42,995 nt of DNA, taken from Reyranella sp. (GTDB lineage Bacteria > Pseudomonadota > Alphaproteobacteria > Reyranellales > Reyranellaceae). Below the pieces are notes generated by a model, which worked only from the letters and a program-made list of their open reading frames with translations, made no database searches and was not told the origin of the DNA. The translations under genes were made by a program, and so were the position numbers. The stretch spans positions 1 through 42,995 of the forward strand of contig JAUXRT010000164.1 of NCBI GenBank assembly GCA_030681635.1, given 5' to 3'. Of this stretch, positions 9,025 to 17,705 are shown piece by piece (the first letter of the stretch is position 1; the number at the start of each line of letters is the position of its first letter).

Positions 9025-9046
9025 CGGCTAGTGGTAGCGGCTAGAC
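9021..9046. repeat. 13-base tandem duplication spanning two stop codons
   Basis: The 11-mer GTAGCGGCTAG occurs at 9021-9031 and again at 9034-9044, a 13-base period. The first copy carries the TAG stop of the upstream plus-strand gene (9022-9024); the second carries the complement of the TAG stop of the minus-strand gene (9041-9043). It looks like a slipped-strand duplication at a convergent junction. Confidence 0.9.
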
Positions 9047-10618
9047 TCCGATCCTTCCCCGAAATCGCAGGACCTTGCCCTTCAGGGACGCATCGCGCCG
9101 TGGAATTCCAGCAAGGACTTGGCTGCAAAACGGATTGATGTTCGCGACGATATGGTCCGTGAACAGCGGCCAGAACTTGTTGTAGATCACGTTGACTCCG
9201 ATGAACCGCCGCGGAAGACGGCGACCCTTCGGCCTGGTCTCGGGTTCGATGGAAGCGGCCAACGCGAATAGCCGAGCCACCGTATTCAGGGACTTGGTGT
9301 CGGACGGACTTGCGCTCCGGCCGAGTCGGACGGTTTCTCTCTGGGTCTGAGAAGCCAGGCCAAATTCGAAAATGAACAGGTCCGCCATGCCAACAAGGTC
9401 CGAGAAGGCACCGGTTTTGATGCTTGGATGCGCCTCTGGCAAACCTTTGCACTCGCTCGGGATCAGCACCGAGCCCGTAAAGCCCATGGCCGACCATGCC
9501 TTTGTAAAGCTCGAAACGAGCTCGGCCCTGGATGCGACCAACATCACCGCCGTCGATCGCGGATAGGTAAGGACCTGATCGCAAACGAAAGGCAAGGTGT
9601 GATGCAAGTCATAGGTTAGATCAGAATACAGATGCCAATCGAGGTTGGTCGAGCGATAAGGCTCGGTTGCCGGTTCCATGGCGGCGCTAAGCCCGGCGAC
9701 GAAACGCTCGTAAGATGTGTCGCGATCCAGACGTATCTCTTCGATCTGGACGTCGGGCCACCCCCAGGTATCCGCCTGCGATGGCAAATAAGGCGACGAC
9801 ACATCCCAAATGAATCGATCCTGGTCGTTCATCTTGGTTAGCCGGCCCTTGTTGTTGACCGCGGCGACGCGCGTATGATCACAGTGATAGCCGAACACCT
9901 TGTCGATAAGTGTATCGACACGGCCACGGTACAGCGCCAGGCGCGCAGCGAGATTGGAATCGCAATGCCAGCCGAGCAGCATATCCTCGTCGAAGCCGTG
10001 AATGGTGAACATGTCCTCGCGCAATGCCGCCTGGAAATCGCCCAGCGCGTCATATTTCATGGGCATGAAATTGTGCACGACCTGGTTGAGATGAAAGCGG
10101 ACTGCCCAGTCCCGCAACTTGGTGAGATTGCCCGCCGGATCCCGACGATCGAACGCCGCTTCCCACAGCATCTCCGGCAGCTCGAAGCGCGGGATCTGAT
10201 AGAATCCGTCCGGCAAGTCTCCGAATATCATGCTGAGTGACTCGCCCTCGCGGCGCGGCACTAGTAGCATGTCGGTGTTGGTGTAGAGGATCCAACGATT
10301 CCTCGGGTTTGACCGGCGCAGAGCAATATTGCGGGACTGGGACTCCAGCGCCACCAGATGCGTCTTGGATTTCAGGTGGACATGCTGCTCCGGCCGCACG
10401 CGGAAGATCCGCAGGACCTGCTTCGCTTTGTCGGTGAGCGTGTCCTGAATAGCCTCGGGAAATGTCGGATGATCGTCAGGCGTGTTGTAATCGACGAAAA
10501 GAATCTCGTCGTCCGGATCGGACATGACTTCAGCGATCGCGTTAAAGCTGATCGCCGCTCGCTTGTGGAGATTGTAGCCGTGACTGTCGTTGCGGCCATA
10601 AACTATGACAGAAAACAT
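9041..10618 (-). CDS. Glycosyltransferase-like protein (GT-A-type N-terminus)
   Basis: 525 aa; ATG start with GAGG 6 bases upstream. The N-terminus FSVIVYGRND begins like a GT2-type transferase, followed by DDEILFVDYNTPDD (37-49) where GT2 enzymes have the nucleotide-binding strand, and WILYTNTDMLL (109-119) with a TNTD segment at the place of the DxD metal motif. The second half (after about residue 300) is unlike anything I know. There are no membrane segments. I call it a probable cytoplasmic glycosyltransferase of an uncommon family. It is followed 25 bases away on the transcript's upstream side by a TPR protein gene, so the two are likely co-transcribed (TPR gene first). Confidence 0.65.
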   Translation of the reverse strand: MFSVIVYGRNDSHGYNLHKRAAISFNAIAEVMSDPDDEILFVDYNTPDDHPTFPEAIQDTLTDKAKQVLRIFRVRPEQHVHLKSKTHLVALESQSRNIALRRSNPRNRWILYTNTDMLLVPRREGESLSMIFGDLPDGFYQIPRFELPEMLWEAAFDRRDPAGNLTKLRDWAVRFHLNQVVHNFMPMKYDALGDFQAALREDMFTIHGFDEDMLLGWHCDSNLAARLALYRGRVDTLIDKVFGYHCDHTRVAAVNNKGRLTKMNDQDRFIWDVSSPYLPSQADTWGWPDVQIEEIRLDRDTSYERFVAGLSAAMEPATEPYRSTNLDWHLYSDLTYDLHHTLPFVCDQVLTYPRSTAVMLVASRAELVSSFTKAWSAMGFTGSVLIPSECKGLPEAHPSIKTGAFSDLVGMADLFIFEFGLASQTQRETVRLGRSASPSDTKSLNTVARLFALAASIEPETRPKGRRLPRRFIGVNVIYNKFWPLFTDHIVANINPFCSQVLAGIPRRDASLKGKVLRFRGRIGV

Positions 10619-10642
10619 CGGATCCTCGCGTTGACGGCGCAG

Positions 10643-11767
10643 CTAGGAAGGACGCCGGGCCAGTTCGTTGCGCGCCGTCGCATGCTCGATCAGGGACGGC
10701 GGGAAGCGCTCGACCAACTCCTGCCAATACGCTTCAGCTACCTTGCGATCTCGGTCGAAGGCCAACACGCCCAATTGGAATATTGCCTCGGCGTGTCGGT
10801 CGTCAGTGTCCGCCCGTTTAAGGATTTCATCCGGTGTAATGCGACCCGCGTGGAGGGCAAGAAGCGCTCCAGGCCAGCCTCCAATGGAGGGCAGGTCAGC
10901 CAGGTCGGCAGGCATTTCCAACCGGCGCCGCGCCGTCAGGCGGTAGAGATGCCAGTAGGGATCATGGGGCTCCTTTTCGAGCGCCCGGTCCAGCTCGGGC
11001 AATGCCAAGGCCCAATCGGCCATCCGCAGAGCGACGCAGGCACACGCGGCAGCGCGGCCCTGCAGGAGCTCGAATTGCCGCCGCCAGTCGGTGTTCGCTT
11101 CCCCGAGCAAGCCGAGACCGAGCCGGGCAATTGCGCGCCCCCCCAACGCCTCGGCATCATTTGGCCGCGCCTCGACGGCGACACTTAGGGATTCAACCGC
11201 CTCGCTGTAGCGTCCAAGTATAGATAGCGCTTCACCCTTCAATGCCGCGACGGCAGGCAGATCACGCTTGAGTCTGAGAGCTTGATTGTAATTTGCCAGC
11301 GCTGCATCCGGTTGCCCGGACGCCAAAAAGGCGTTGCCACGCGCGATGTAGGGAAGCGTGTTCTTCTTCAGCGACCAGATCACGTTATCGTAGGCCAGCA
11401 CTTCGGCCCTGAAATGACCGCGCTGACGAAGGACAAAATGGCGATCAGGCGCGCCCAGCCGCGTCTCGGCACGAATCCGACGGGCGGCAGCGTATTTCTC
11501 CGCGGCGAGTTCGATGTAGCCGAGGACGTCCAGCGCTTGTCCCAGCCCCTCAAGCGCCTCGTCGAACATCGGCTCCAGGTCGAGCGCCCGTTGATACAGG
11601 GGCATGGCCAGATCGAATGCGCCGACTCGTGCGAGCGCCTGAGCCCGAAAGTATAGCTGGTGAAAATCAGTCTTAACGATCTCTGGCGGGTGTAGCCGAG
11701 GCCTGCTTCGAAGCCAGAATTGGCGCACGGTTGATGGAAGTCTCATAATGATTTCCACACTACTCAT
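10643..11767 (-). CDS. TPR repeat protein
   Basis: 374 aa from the ATG at 11767, which has GGGAG 5 bases upstream; a longer frame to 11809 exists but lacks this site. Consecutive helical repeats follow the TPR consensus, for example around residues 40-75, 125-160 and 160-195 (patterns such as A-x-x-x-G-x-x-x-x-A and Y-x-x-A-L-x-L). TPR proteins are scaffolds, and in glycan loci they often accompany or precede glycosyltransferases. No catalytic domain is visible. It lies directly before the GT-A-like gene on the same strand, 24 bases apart. Confidence 0.8.
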   Translation of the reverse strand: MSSVEIIMRLPSTVRQFWLRSRPRLHPPEIVKTDFHQLYFRAQALARVGAFDLAMPLYQRALDLEPMFDEALEGLGQALDVLGYIELAAEKYAAARRIRAETRLGAPDRHFVLRQRGHFRAEVLAYDNVIWSLKKNTLPYIARGNAFLASGQPDAALANYNQALRLKRDLPAVAALKGEALSILGRYSEAVESLSVAVEARPNDAEALGGRAIARLGLGLLGEANTDWRRQFELLQGRAAACACVALRMADWALALPELDRALEKEPHDPYWHLYRLTARRRLEMPADLADLPSIGGWPGALLALHAGRITPDEILKRADTDDRHAEAIFQLGVLAFDRDRKVAEAYWQELVERFPPSLIEHATARNELARRPS

Positions 11768-12194
11768 CCGCACTCCCAAGGGACCGGCCGGCGACGAAAG
11801 CCGCCCCAACAGCCCCCTCGACGTGCCAAAATCCCATTTCGCGATTCACATCTCCCGTCACCACAAGGCGACCACACAGGCGCGATAGCGTCGGTGGTAA
11901 CGGGAACCCAGTGCGTTTCGCTAACTCAGATGCGCCAAGTCGTCAAGAATCTGAATTCCGGCTCCAAAGAAGCAGTGTGAAGGGCTTTTGGGGGCGTATC
12001 CTGCACACCGTCTCCAGTGCAGTTCTCAATGACTGGACATCAACGAAGTATGCAAGGTACGAACATCCGCTCAGCAGCAATGCTGTGTTCGCCATCAGAA
12101 ATTTCGAGAAGCGCGGGAAAGTCGACCGATTCTTCCCGCTGTCGTGAATTCGGCATCTGAGAGTCATTCCTGCCACGAAATCCTATCAGACATC
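11768..12194. other. Divergent intergenic region, no convincing gene
   Basis: 427 bases between the starts of two divergent genes. Short open frames exist on both strands (11911-12147 plus, 78 aa; 11943-12176 minus, 77 aa) but have no ribosome site, no family resemblance and overlap each other. The minus-strand one contains an LLSGC stretch that mimics a lipoprotein box. The region presumably holds promoters for both neighbours; I found no strong -35/-10 pair. It is visibly richer in AT than the neighbouring genes. Confidence 0.6.
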
Positions 12195-13778
12195 ATGATT
12201 TCCCAGCTGCGACGCCTGTTCCAAAGGCCCCCCAAGCCCGGCACTGAAGAGCCGAAGCTCTGCTTTATCCCTGCAATTGCCGAGGCTCTCCTTCAGCAGG
12301 GCCAGGAGATGTGGGCGGCAAACCCTCACGACATCGCCGAGGCGATTGTGAAAGTGGAAAAATCATGGGCACTCCAACCTTGCCCCGAAGCCGCAATCCA
12401 GCTTGGGGTCATGTATGATCGGGTGAATCGGCACCAGGACTCGCTCGCCATTTACCGCCAGGCGTTTCGTGCCAATCCGAACCATGCGCGCCTGAGGCAC
12501 GAGGCCGGCATCACACTCCTGCGCCACGGCACACCGCACGATACACGAAACTTCTTCGACAGCATCAGGCGACTTGATCCAGATGATGAGTTTGCAAGGT
12601 TTTATTTCATGCTCTCTGACAACTTTGACGACTGGAAACTCTCATTGGCAACCAAGGTTGCACGGCCCGACTCAGGTCCAGCGCCATACTTGATTGTTTG
12701 TCCTGTGTGGGGGGCAGAATTTGCTGAGAACTTTGTCGAACTCTACTGCGCGGCACTACTTGCACCCGGCAATCTGCCGGCACTCGCCAAGGAACATCCC
12801 GTCCACTTCGTCGTCTTCTGTCCAGCGGACATCCAGGAAGCATTGAATGGAGACCCCAGGTTCCAGCCAATCCTCAGCTATGCCCGCGTCCATTTCGTCA
12901 ACTACGCAGATGATCTGACCGATTATAGTTCACGAATGGACAATCACTACGGCAAGGAGCTTGGCCTGTACTACAGGCGCACATGCAAGTTCCTTCTGAT
13001 GTCTACGGCACACTATGTGACGTTAGGTGTCGCTCGCTCGGTTGACGGCTACGTGATCCCCCTAGGAGCAGATGTTCTTTTGAGCGATGGTTCGCTAGGA
13101 AAAATCTCGCGCATCATGAGAAGCGGCGCCGATGTCGTGCTCGTTACAGGCATCCGACTCGGTGAGGAAGTTCGGGAAATCCTCGAAAAGCACTATCGCC
13201 AGAGTGATGGATCGCTTCCGATATCCGAAGCAGAGACCGCGGAACTCTATGTTCATCACATGCTGGACAATTTCTTTGTCCACTCTGAGCATTTTACATC
13301 CATGCCAATCTATCTGTGCTGGAAAGTAGGCAGTACTGGCGTGCTGGCCCATTCCACTCACTATCATCCCACCTGCATTCGCGCCTCGGCGAGTACTCAT
13401 CCCTATGAAATCAGCATCGATCCAGTCGATAGCCGCTTCATGGATCGCGCGGGATTTCCATCCAATCGACTGCACTTTATTCAGGATACATCTATTTCTG
13501 TATTTGCAGTCGAAGCCGACCCATTGATGGGACACGATAGAAATTCTTCCAACATTATGACGCCAAAAGATGTTGGACTATGGTTGTCAGGTCTCTGGGG
13601 CGATATCCGCGCGACGTATCTGCGGATCCCCATAAGGTTCTCCGCCAAGCCTCCCTCCGGCGAATGGGAGAAAGCCGAGGCCGAAGCGCTGATCGTTGTG
13701 GAGGAAATCCTCTCGACTTCGATGGCACTGGAGAGTCGAAATACTCCGCGTAAATCCTGGCGGCTTCCGGCGATTTGA
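12195..13778 (+). CDS. TPR-containing protein with a glycosyltransferase-like C-terminal region
   Basis: 527 aa from the ATG at 12195 (MISQLRRLFQRPPKP); an in-frame start at 12144 would add 17 residues, and neither has a good ribosome site. Residues about 45-145 form two to three TPR-like helical repeats (ALLQQGQEMW, AAIQLGVMYDRVNRHQDSLAIYRQAF). Residues about 160-500 form one domain with PYLIVCPVWGAEF, VHFVVFCPADI and DGYVIPLGADVLLSDGSL, which has the feel of a GT-A core with a late acidic motif, but I do not recognise the family. GC content is lower than in neighbours, suggesting separate acquisition. It is a single plus-strand gene, convergent with the next. Confidence 0.65.
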   Translation: MISQLRRLFQRPPKPGTEEPKLCFIPAIAEALLQQGQEMWAANPHDIAEAIVKVEKSWALQPCPEAAIQLGVMYDRVNRHQDSLAIYRQAFRANPNHARLRHEAGITLLRHGTPHDTRNFFDSIRRLDPDDEFARFYFMLSDNFDDWKLSLATKVARPDSGPAPYLIVCPVWGAEFAENFVELYCAALLAPGNLPALAKEHPVHFVVFCPADIQEALNGDPRFQPILSYARVHFVNYADDLTDYSSRMDNHYGKELGLYYRRTCKFLLMSTAHYVTLGVARSVDGYVIPLGADVLLSDGSLGKISRIMRSGADVVLVTGIRLGEEVREILEKHYRQSDGSLPISEAETAELYVHHMLDNFFVHSEHFTSMPIYLCWKVGSTGVLAHSTHYHPTCIRASASTHPYEISIDPVDSRFMDRAGFPSNRLHFIQDTSISVFAVEADPLMGHDRNSSNIMTPKDVGLWLSGLWGDIRATYLRIPIRFSAKPPSGEWEKAEAEALIVVEEILSTSMALESRNTPRKSWRLPAI

Positions 13779-13788
13779 GCAGCTCGAT

Positions 13789-15012
13789 CTACAGGTCTGT
13801 CCGTGCCCGCTTTCTGAAGACGCTGTAGTGCGCCGGCTGCCCCCAGAAGGAAACGAAGGACTGATCGGCATTGGCAAATGTTGCCAGTCTTTCCGCATCA
13901 CCATCCGCTGCGAGAGTCGCGCAACGGCTGGCAGAGTCGAGCATAGCCTTTGCTGAACGACGCGCCTCTGCTGATGGGGCGTAGATTGTATTGTCGCGGT
14001 CGATACTCGACTGCAGCCCCACGAAACCCTTTGCAACCGATGTCCAGGCTTGCCGACCGCCCACATCCAACGCCTGATCGACCGCATGAAGAAGCTCGTC
14101 GACCTGACGGCCAACCGCAGCGACGCTGGCGTTGTCGCCGATGCAATAGAGCGTCCGGCCCAGCGCGTGACTGAGCGCGCTGCGTTGCAAATGGCTGTCG
14201 ACTTCCGCTGCAATCGAGCTTGGTGACTCCGGTGCCTTGTGCCACTGCATTCTCAGGTCATCGCGATACCGAGGCCACGACTGATGAAGCTCGAAATCCG
14301 ACTCGGCCATCATTTGGATCAGGCGCGGCGCGTCCAGCGTGAATTGCGAGTGTGTATAGGGATTCTCGAGAACGTCCATGACCCATGAGTTGAACCGCCT
14401 GACATGGGCGATCGCGTCCCATTTGGCGCCATAGAGCCGGCGCGCCGCGTCAGGCCCCTTCTGGCCCGCCATTCGGCGGAATTCACGATAGAGCGCCGCG
14501 TGGAAGACCTCCATGAGAAGGCCCCGGCGTTCATAGTAGAAAAGGATCAGATAACCGTTGGGCCTGACCGCCTGCCGCACGACGTCGATCCACTGCTTCT
14601 CCGGCTTGACGGTGTGGATGAACCCTTCGGCAACGACGATGTCCGCCTGCTCTGCCGGCGCGAACTCCTGGATCGGTTTGTCGTGGAGACCGAGCAACTG
14701 GTTCTCGAGTCCGAAATGGCGGAAATATGCCTGCAGCTGCGGCCACACTGCTGTGTTCGGCTCGACCAGCTCGATCCGGGCACCCCAGCGCGCGAAGGCG
14801 AGCGCATTCTCCCCTGTGTCCGGCCCGAACTCCAGCAGCCGCGCATCCCGGAACATTTCCGGCGGCATCTGCAGCTTCAGCGTGAAGATTCTGGCCCGTT
14901 GCTCACAGAACCGATCGAGGTCTGCCTCGGTCTGCAGCGAGCCGAACGTCGGTGAAATGCCCGAATCGCGATAGTAGGAGTAGAGTTTACCCGCGGGCGG
15001 CGGATTGCTCAT
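13789..15012 (-). CDS. Class I SAM-dependent methyltransferase
   Basis: 407 aa. The ATG at 15012 overlaps the TGA of the upstream gene (ATGA), fixing the start; the open frame running further is a shadow of that gene. LLEFGPDTGENALAFARWGARIELVEPN (59-86) contains motif I followed by the acidic end of strand 2, typical of SAM binding; ADIVVAEGFIHTVKP follows as motif II. The C-terminal half, about 200 residues, is mostly helical and unassigned; it may bind the acceptor. Co-transcribed and coupled with the zinc-motif C-methyltransferase before it, so the two probably act on the same glycan or sugar nucleotide. Confidence 0.8.
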   Translation of the reverse strand: MSNPPPAGKLYSYYRDSGISPTFGSLQTEADLDRFCEQRARIFTLKLQMPPEMFRDARLLEFGPDTGENALAFARWGARIELVEPNTAVWPQLQAYFRHFGLENQLLGLHDKPIQEFAPAEQADIVVAEGFIHTVKPEKQWIDVVRQAVRPNGYLILFYYERRGLLMEVFHAALYREFRRMAGQKGPDAARRLYGAKWDAIAHVRRFNSWVMDVLENPYTHSQFTLDAPRLIQMMAESDFELHQSWPRYRDDLRMQWHKAPESPSSIAAEVDSHLQRSALSHALGRTLYCIGDNASVAAVGRQVDELLHAVDQALDVGGRQAWTSVAKGFVGLQSSIDRDNTIYAPSAEARRSAKAMLDSASRCATLAADGDAERLATFANADQSFVSFWGQPAHYSVFRKRARTDL

Positions 15013-16232
15013 GATGCGCTTTCGCGATCGAGCAGCGCCGATACGCGATCCAGTTCCGAGTGGATATCCGCGGGCGACAGACTGGTGAAGATGTGCGCGG
15101 CGGCACCGGCCAGATCCCGAACCTTGGCGGCCACTTTCGTCTCGTGTTCGTTGTTCACCGCCAACAGACAGAGAAACGGCCGCCCCTCCTGTGCGAGCGC
15201 CGCAGACGACCGGACGGGTATTCCAGTGCCCGGCATGAAAAGCCCCTGCCGCTCCACCTGATCGTCCACTGAATAGTCGATCAGGCTCTTGAGATCTCCT
15301 GAATTGGTCAAGGTGCACGCTCGATTGCCCGCACCGTAGAGCACCACGCCAAACCCCGCATCGCGTGCCCGGCCAAGAACGGATTTCAGCCTTTTCTGGT
15401 ATCCTTCGACGCGCTCGGCAAACTTGTCCGCAACCGCCAGATGCTTTTCGAGATCGAGAGTCGTCCGCTGAACGGCGCCGCGTCGTGCCGCGACGGCAAT
15501 CGTTCCCCCGGAGAAATTGTATCGCTCGCTTTCGACGACAATGAAGCCAAAGCGCGCCAGGGCGCTTTCGAGCACGGGCGCCGTGAAGGAATTGACGTGC
15601 TCCTCCCAAAGCATCGTGGCGTCGCCACTCCGCATGCCCTGCTCGACATCGGGCACGTCGACGAACAGGACGCCCTGTGGCGCAAGCAGCAGGTCCACAC
15701 ACTTGAAGAAGCCAGGAATATCCAGCAGGTGCTCGAGCACCTGCCGCACCACGATGGTATCGAACTTCCCGTGCTTGACCACAAGATCGGCCGCGAGCGC
15801 CGGCGTCAGCATCTCATTAACGATCGGAAGGCCGCCCGTGCGCGCCTGCTCGGTCGCCAGGCGATTGGGCTCGATGCCGAGCAGCGGACCGAAGCCGTTC
15901 TTGCGGGCTTCCATCAGGAACAGGCCATCGTTGCTGCCGATCTCCAGCATCGATTTTCCCGGGAAAGTGCGCGAAATCATCGCGAACTCCGCAGCGATAT
16001 GCGGCTGCGGCTTCCAGCTGGAGAAGCAGAAGTTGAAATCCCGATAGAGTTCCTCGGGATCGATCGGGTCCGCGATCTGCATCAACCCGCAGTCACGGCA
16101 CACGATGTTGTGGAACGGATAGCGCTGATCTGCCTCGTCCCGCTGCTTGCGCATACGGTGGGCGATCGGCATGGCGCCCAGGTCGATGGCGTCGGTCAGG
16201 TTCCGGCTGGAACAGAGGCGGCAGGTTTTCAT
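15009..16232 (-). CDS. Sugar C-methyltransferase-like protein (NovU/TylC3-type architecture)
   Basis: 407 aa. Three-part architecture: an N-terminal zinc-binding module with Cys4-x2-Cys7 and Cys45-x2-Cys48, a SAM-binding core MLEIGSNDGLFL, and a C-terminal region with LYGAGNRACTL and SVDDQVERQGLFMPG typical of this family. The Glu-His pair in MLWEEHVNSF falls where the catalytic E-H pair of 4-keto-sugar C-3 methyltransferases lies. Members such as NovU and TylC3 methylate carbon of dTDP-4-ketohexoses, so this enzyme could use the CDP-4-ketohexose made by RfbG or another keto sugar of the locus. The gene begins at ATGA overlapping a short open frame upstream. Confidence 0.85.
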   Translation of the reverse strand: MKTCRLCSSRNLTDAIDLGAMPIAHRMRKQRDEADQRYPFHNIVCRDCGLMQIADPIDPEELYRDFNFCFSSWKPQPHIAAEFAMISRTFPGKSMLEIGSNDGLFLMEARKNGFGPLLGIEPNRLATEQARTGGLPIVNEMLTPALAADLVVKHGKFDTIVVRQVLEHLLDIPGFFKCVDLLLAPQGVLFVDVPDVEQGMRSGDATMLWEEHVNSFTAPVLESALARFGFIVVESERYNFSGGTIAVAARRGAVQRTTLDLEKHLAVADKFAERVEGYQKRLKSVLGRARDAGFGVVLYGAGNRACTLTNSGDLKSLIDYSVDDQVERQGLFMPGTGIPVRSSAALAQEGRPFLCLLAVNNEHETKVAAKVRDLAGAAAHIFTSLSPADIHSELDRVSALLDRESAS

Positions 16233-16453
16233 TTTGAATCACACAGGCTGTGCATGTAAGCGTCGGGCTGGAAAGCGTTCTTGCTGCATGGAAGCCGGGG
16301 AATGCGCCCCATCTGGACTGGGAACAAGCAATCGGAGACCGCCTTGCGCAAAGCGACCCGATCGCCTTCGATCAAAAGCATGTTAAACACTGCAAAATCA
16401 ATCCGATAGAAGAAGATCTTCGAGGCCGCCAGAGCCGACAACTTCACACGCAT
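16229..16453 (-). pseudogene. Short open frame, possible remnant of a gene
   Basis: 74 codons, ending with TGA that overlaps the ATG of the C-methyltransferase as ATGA, the junction type used by many real gene pairs here. The frame stays open upstream only to a stop at 16502-16504. The middle (KIFFYRIDFAVFNMLLIEGD) looks protein-like, but no ribosome site or family is evident. It may be the tail of a decayed gene or chance; confidence is low. Confidence 0.25.
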
Positions 16454-16616
16454 GCCGGGTTGGCGTACAGGGAGGACGCATTGATGTCCATGGCAGGAAG
16501 CCTAATAGACGAAGAATCCTTACTCCGCACTAGGCCGCATCGGCCGAAATTCGGGCGTGAAAACGTATCTTCCACATGGGGTGGACCAGACCGGCCCGGG
16601 AATTCCTGAGACCGCT
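16233..16616. other. Divergent intergenic region
   Basis: 384 bases between the divergent C-methyltransferase and oxidoreductase genes. Apart from the short minus-strand frame ending at 16229, I see only a plus-strand frame (16250-16609) without ribosome site or recognisable sequence. The stretch at 16380-16420 is AT-rich and may contain promoter elements, but no clear pair could be assigned. Confidence 0.5.
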
Positions 16617-17705
16617 ATGGCGGGCCCTCCCCCCATCGTTCGCGTAGGCCTCTGCGGCTATGGTCTGGCCGGCAAGACGTTCCATGCGCCGCTGATCCAG
16701 GCGGTGCCGGGTCTCGAGCTCGTGGCGGTTGCGTCGAGCGATGCCGCGAAGGTGCGTGCGGACTTGCCCGATATCGCGGTGGATTTCGATCCCCTGGCGA
16801 TCGCCACGTCCGGACAAGTCGATCTGGTCGTGATCGCCACGCCGAACGACAGCCATGCCTCGATCGCGCGCTCGGCCCTCGCCGCTGGCAAGCACGTGGT
16901 CATCGAAAAGCCGTTCACGGTCGATCTGGCCGAGGCCCGCGAGTTGATCGCCCTGGCCGACCGCCACGGCGTATTCTTGTCGGCGTTCCACAATCGCCGC
17001 TGGGACAGCGACTTTCTGACCGTACGCAAAGCCATCACCGAGGGCCTGGTCGGCAGGGTCACGCATTTCGAGTCGCATTTCGATCGCTTCCGCCCGGAAG
17101 TCTGGGGACGATGGCGCGAGCAGCCGCGCCCGGGGAGCGGCGCGTGGTTCGATATCGGACCGCATCTGGTCGACCAAGCCTTGCAGCTCTTCGGATTGCC
17201 CGAAAGGGTGCAGGGCAATTTCGCGAAACAGCGCAAGGGCGCCGCCACCGACGATTGGGCGCATGTGGTGCTCGATTATCAGGAACGGCGCGTCATCCTG
17301 CATACCGGCTCCTTGACCGCCGGGGGCACAGCGCGCTTCACGGTCCACGGGACCGACGGCAGCCTGGTGAAGCGACTCGCCGATCGCCAGGAACAGCAGT
17401 TGCGCGGCGGCGCCAGGCCGGGAGCCCCGGGCTGGGGAGAGGATCCCGATCCCCTTGTCGCGTTCGACAAGAGAGGCCAGTCGCGCACCTTGCCTGCCGT
17501 CGCCGGCGATCAGCGGCTCTACTACAGGGGGATCGTCGAGGCGCTGAACGGCCGCCTGGAAACCGTGGTGACGCCGCTTCAGGCGCTGGCGGTCATGGCG
17601 GTGCTGGAAGCTGCCGCCCGATCGGCCGCCAAGCATGCCTCGGTCGGGCTTTCCCTCACGCCCGAAGAACGCGCGGCCAATATCCGGCCGACCGACCTTC
17701 TATGA
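16617..17705 (+). CDS. Gfo/Idh/MocA family oxidoreductase
   Basis: 362 aa from the ATG at 16617 (a GTG at 16557 in frame adds 20 residues unlike the family). NAD(P)-binding loop GLCGYGLAGKTFHAPL (11-26), the family EKPF motif (97-100) holding the catalytic-region lysine, and HNRRWDSDF, which is typical of the YdgJ/scyllo-inositol-dehydrogenase-like branch. It oxidises or reduces a sugar or inositol hydroxyl with NAD(P). It stands alone between divergent and convergent neighbours; its stop overlaps the stop region of the next minus-strand gene by 6 bases. A role in the glycan pathway is possible but it could be an ordinary metabolic gene. Confidence 0.88.
   Translation: MAGPPPIVRVGLCGYGLAGKTFHAPLIQAVPGLELVAVASSDAAKVRADLPDIAVDFDPLAIATSGQVDLVVIATPNDSHASIARSALAAGKHVVIEKPFTVDLAEARELIALADRHGVFLSAFHNRRWDSDFLTVRKAITEGLVGRVTHFESHFDRFRPEVWGRWREQPRPGSGAWFDIGPHLVDQALQLFGLPERVQGNFAKQRKGAATDDWAHVVLDYQERRVILHTGSLTAGGTARFTVHGTDGSLVKRLADRQEQQLRGGARPGAPGWGEDPDPLVAFDKRGQSRTLPAVAGDQRLYYRGIVEALNGRLETVVTPLQALAVMAVLEAAARSAAKHASVGLSLTPEERAANIRPTDLL

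Noticed and set aside
11943..12176. Short minus-strand frame with an LLSGC lipobox-like stretch
   Set aside because: No ribosome site, charged N-terminus before the box, and it overlaps a plus-strand frame; the box is likely chance.
13789..15702. Very long open frame extending the methyltransferase upstream to 15702
   Set aside because: The extension lies wholly within the C-methyltransferase gene in another frame and has the Arg/Gly-rich look of a shadow; the ATGA at 15012 is the real start.
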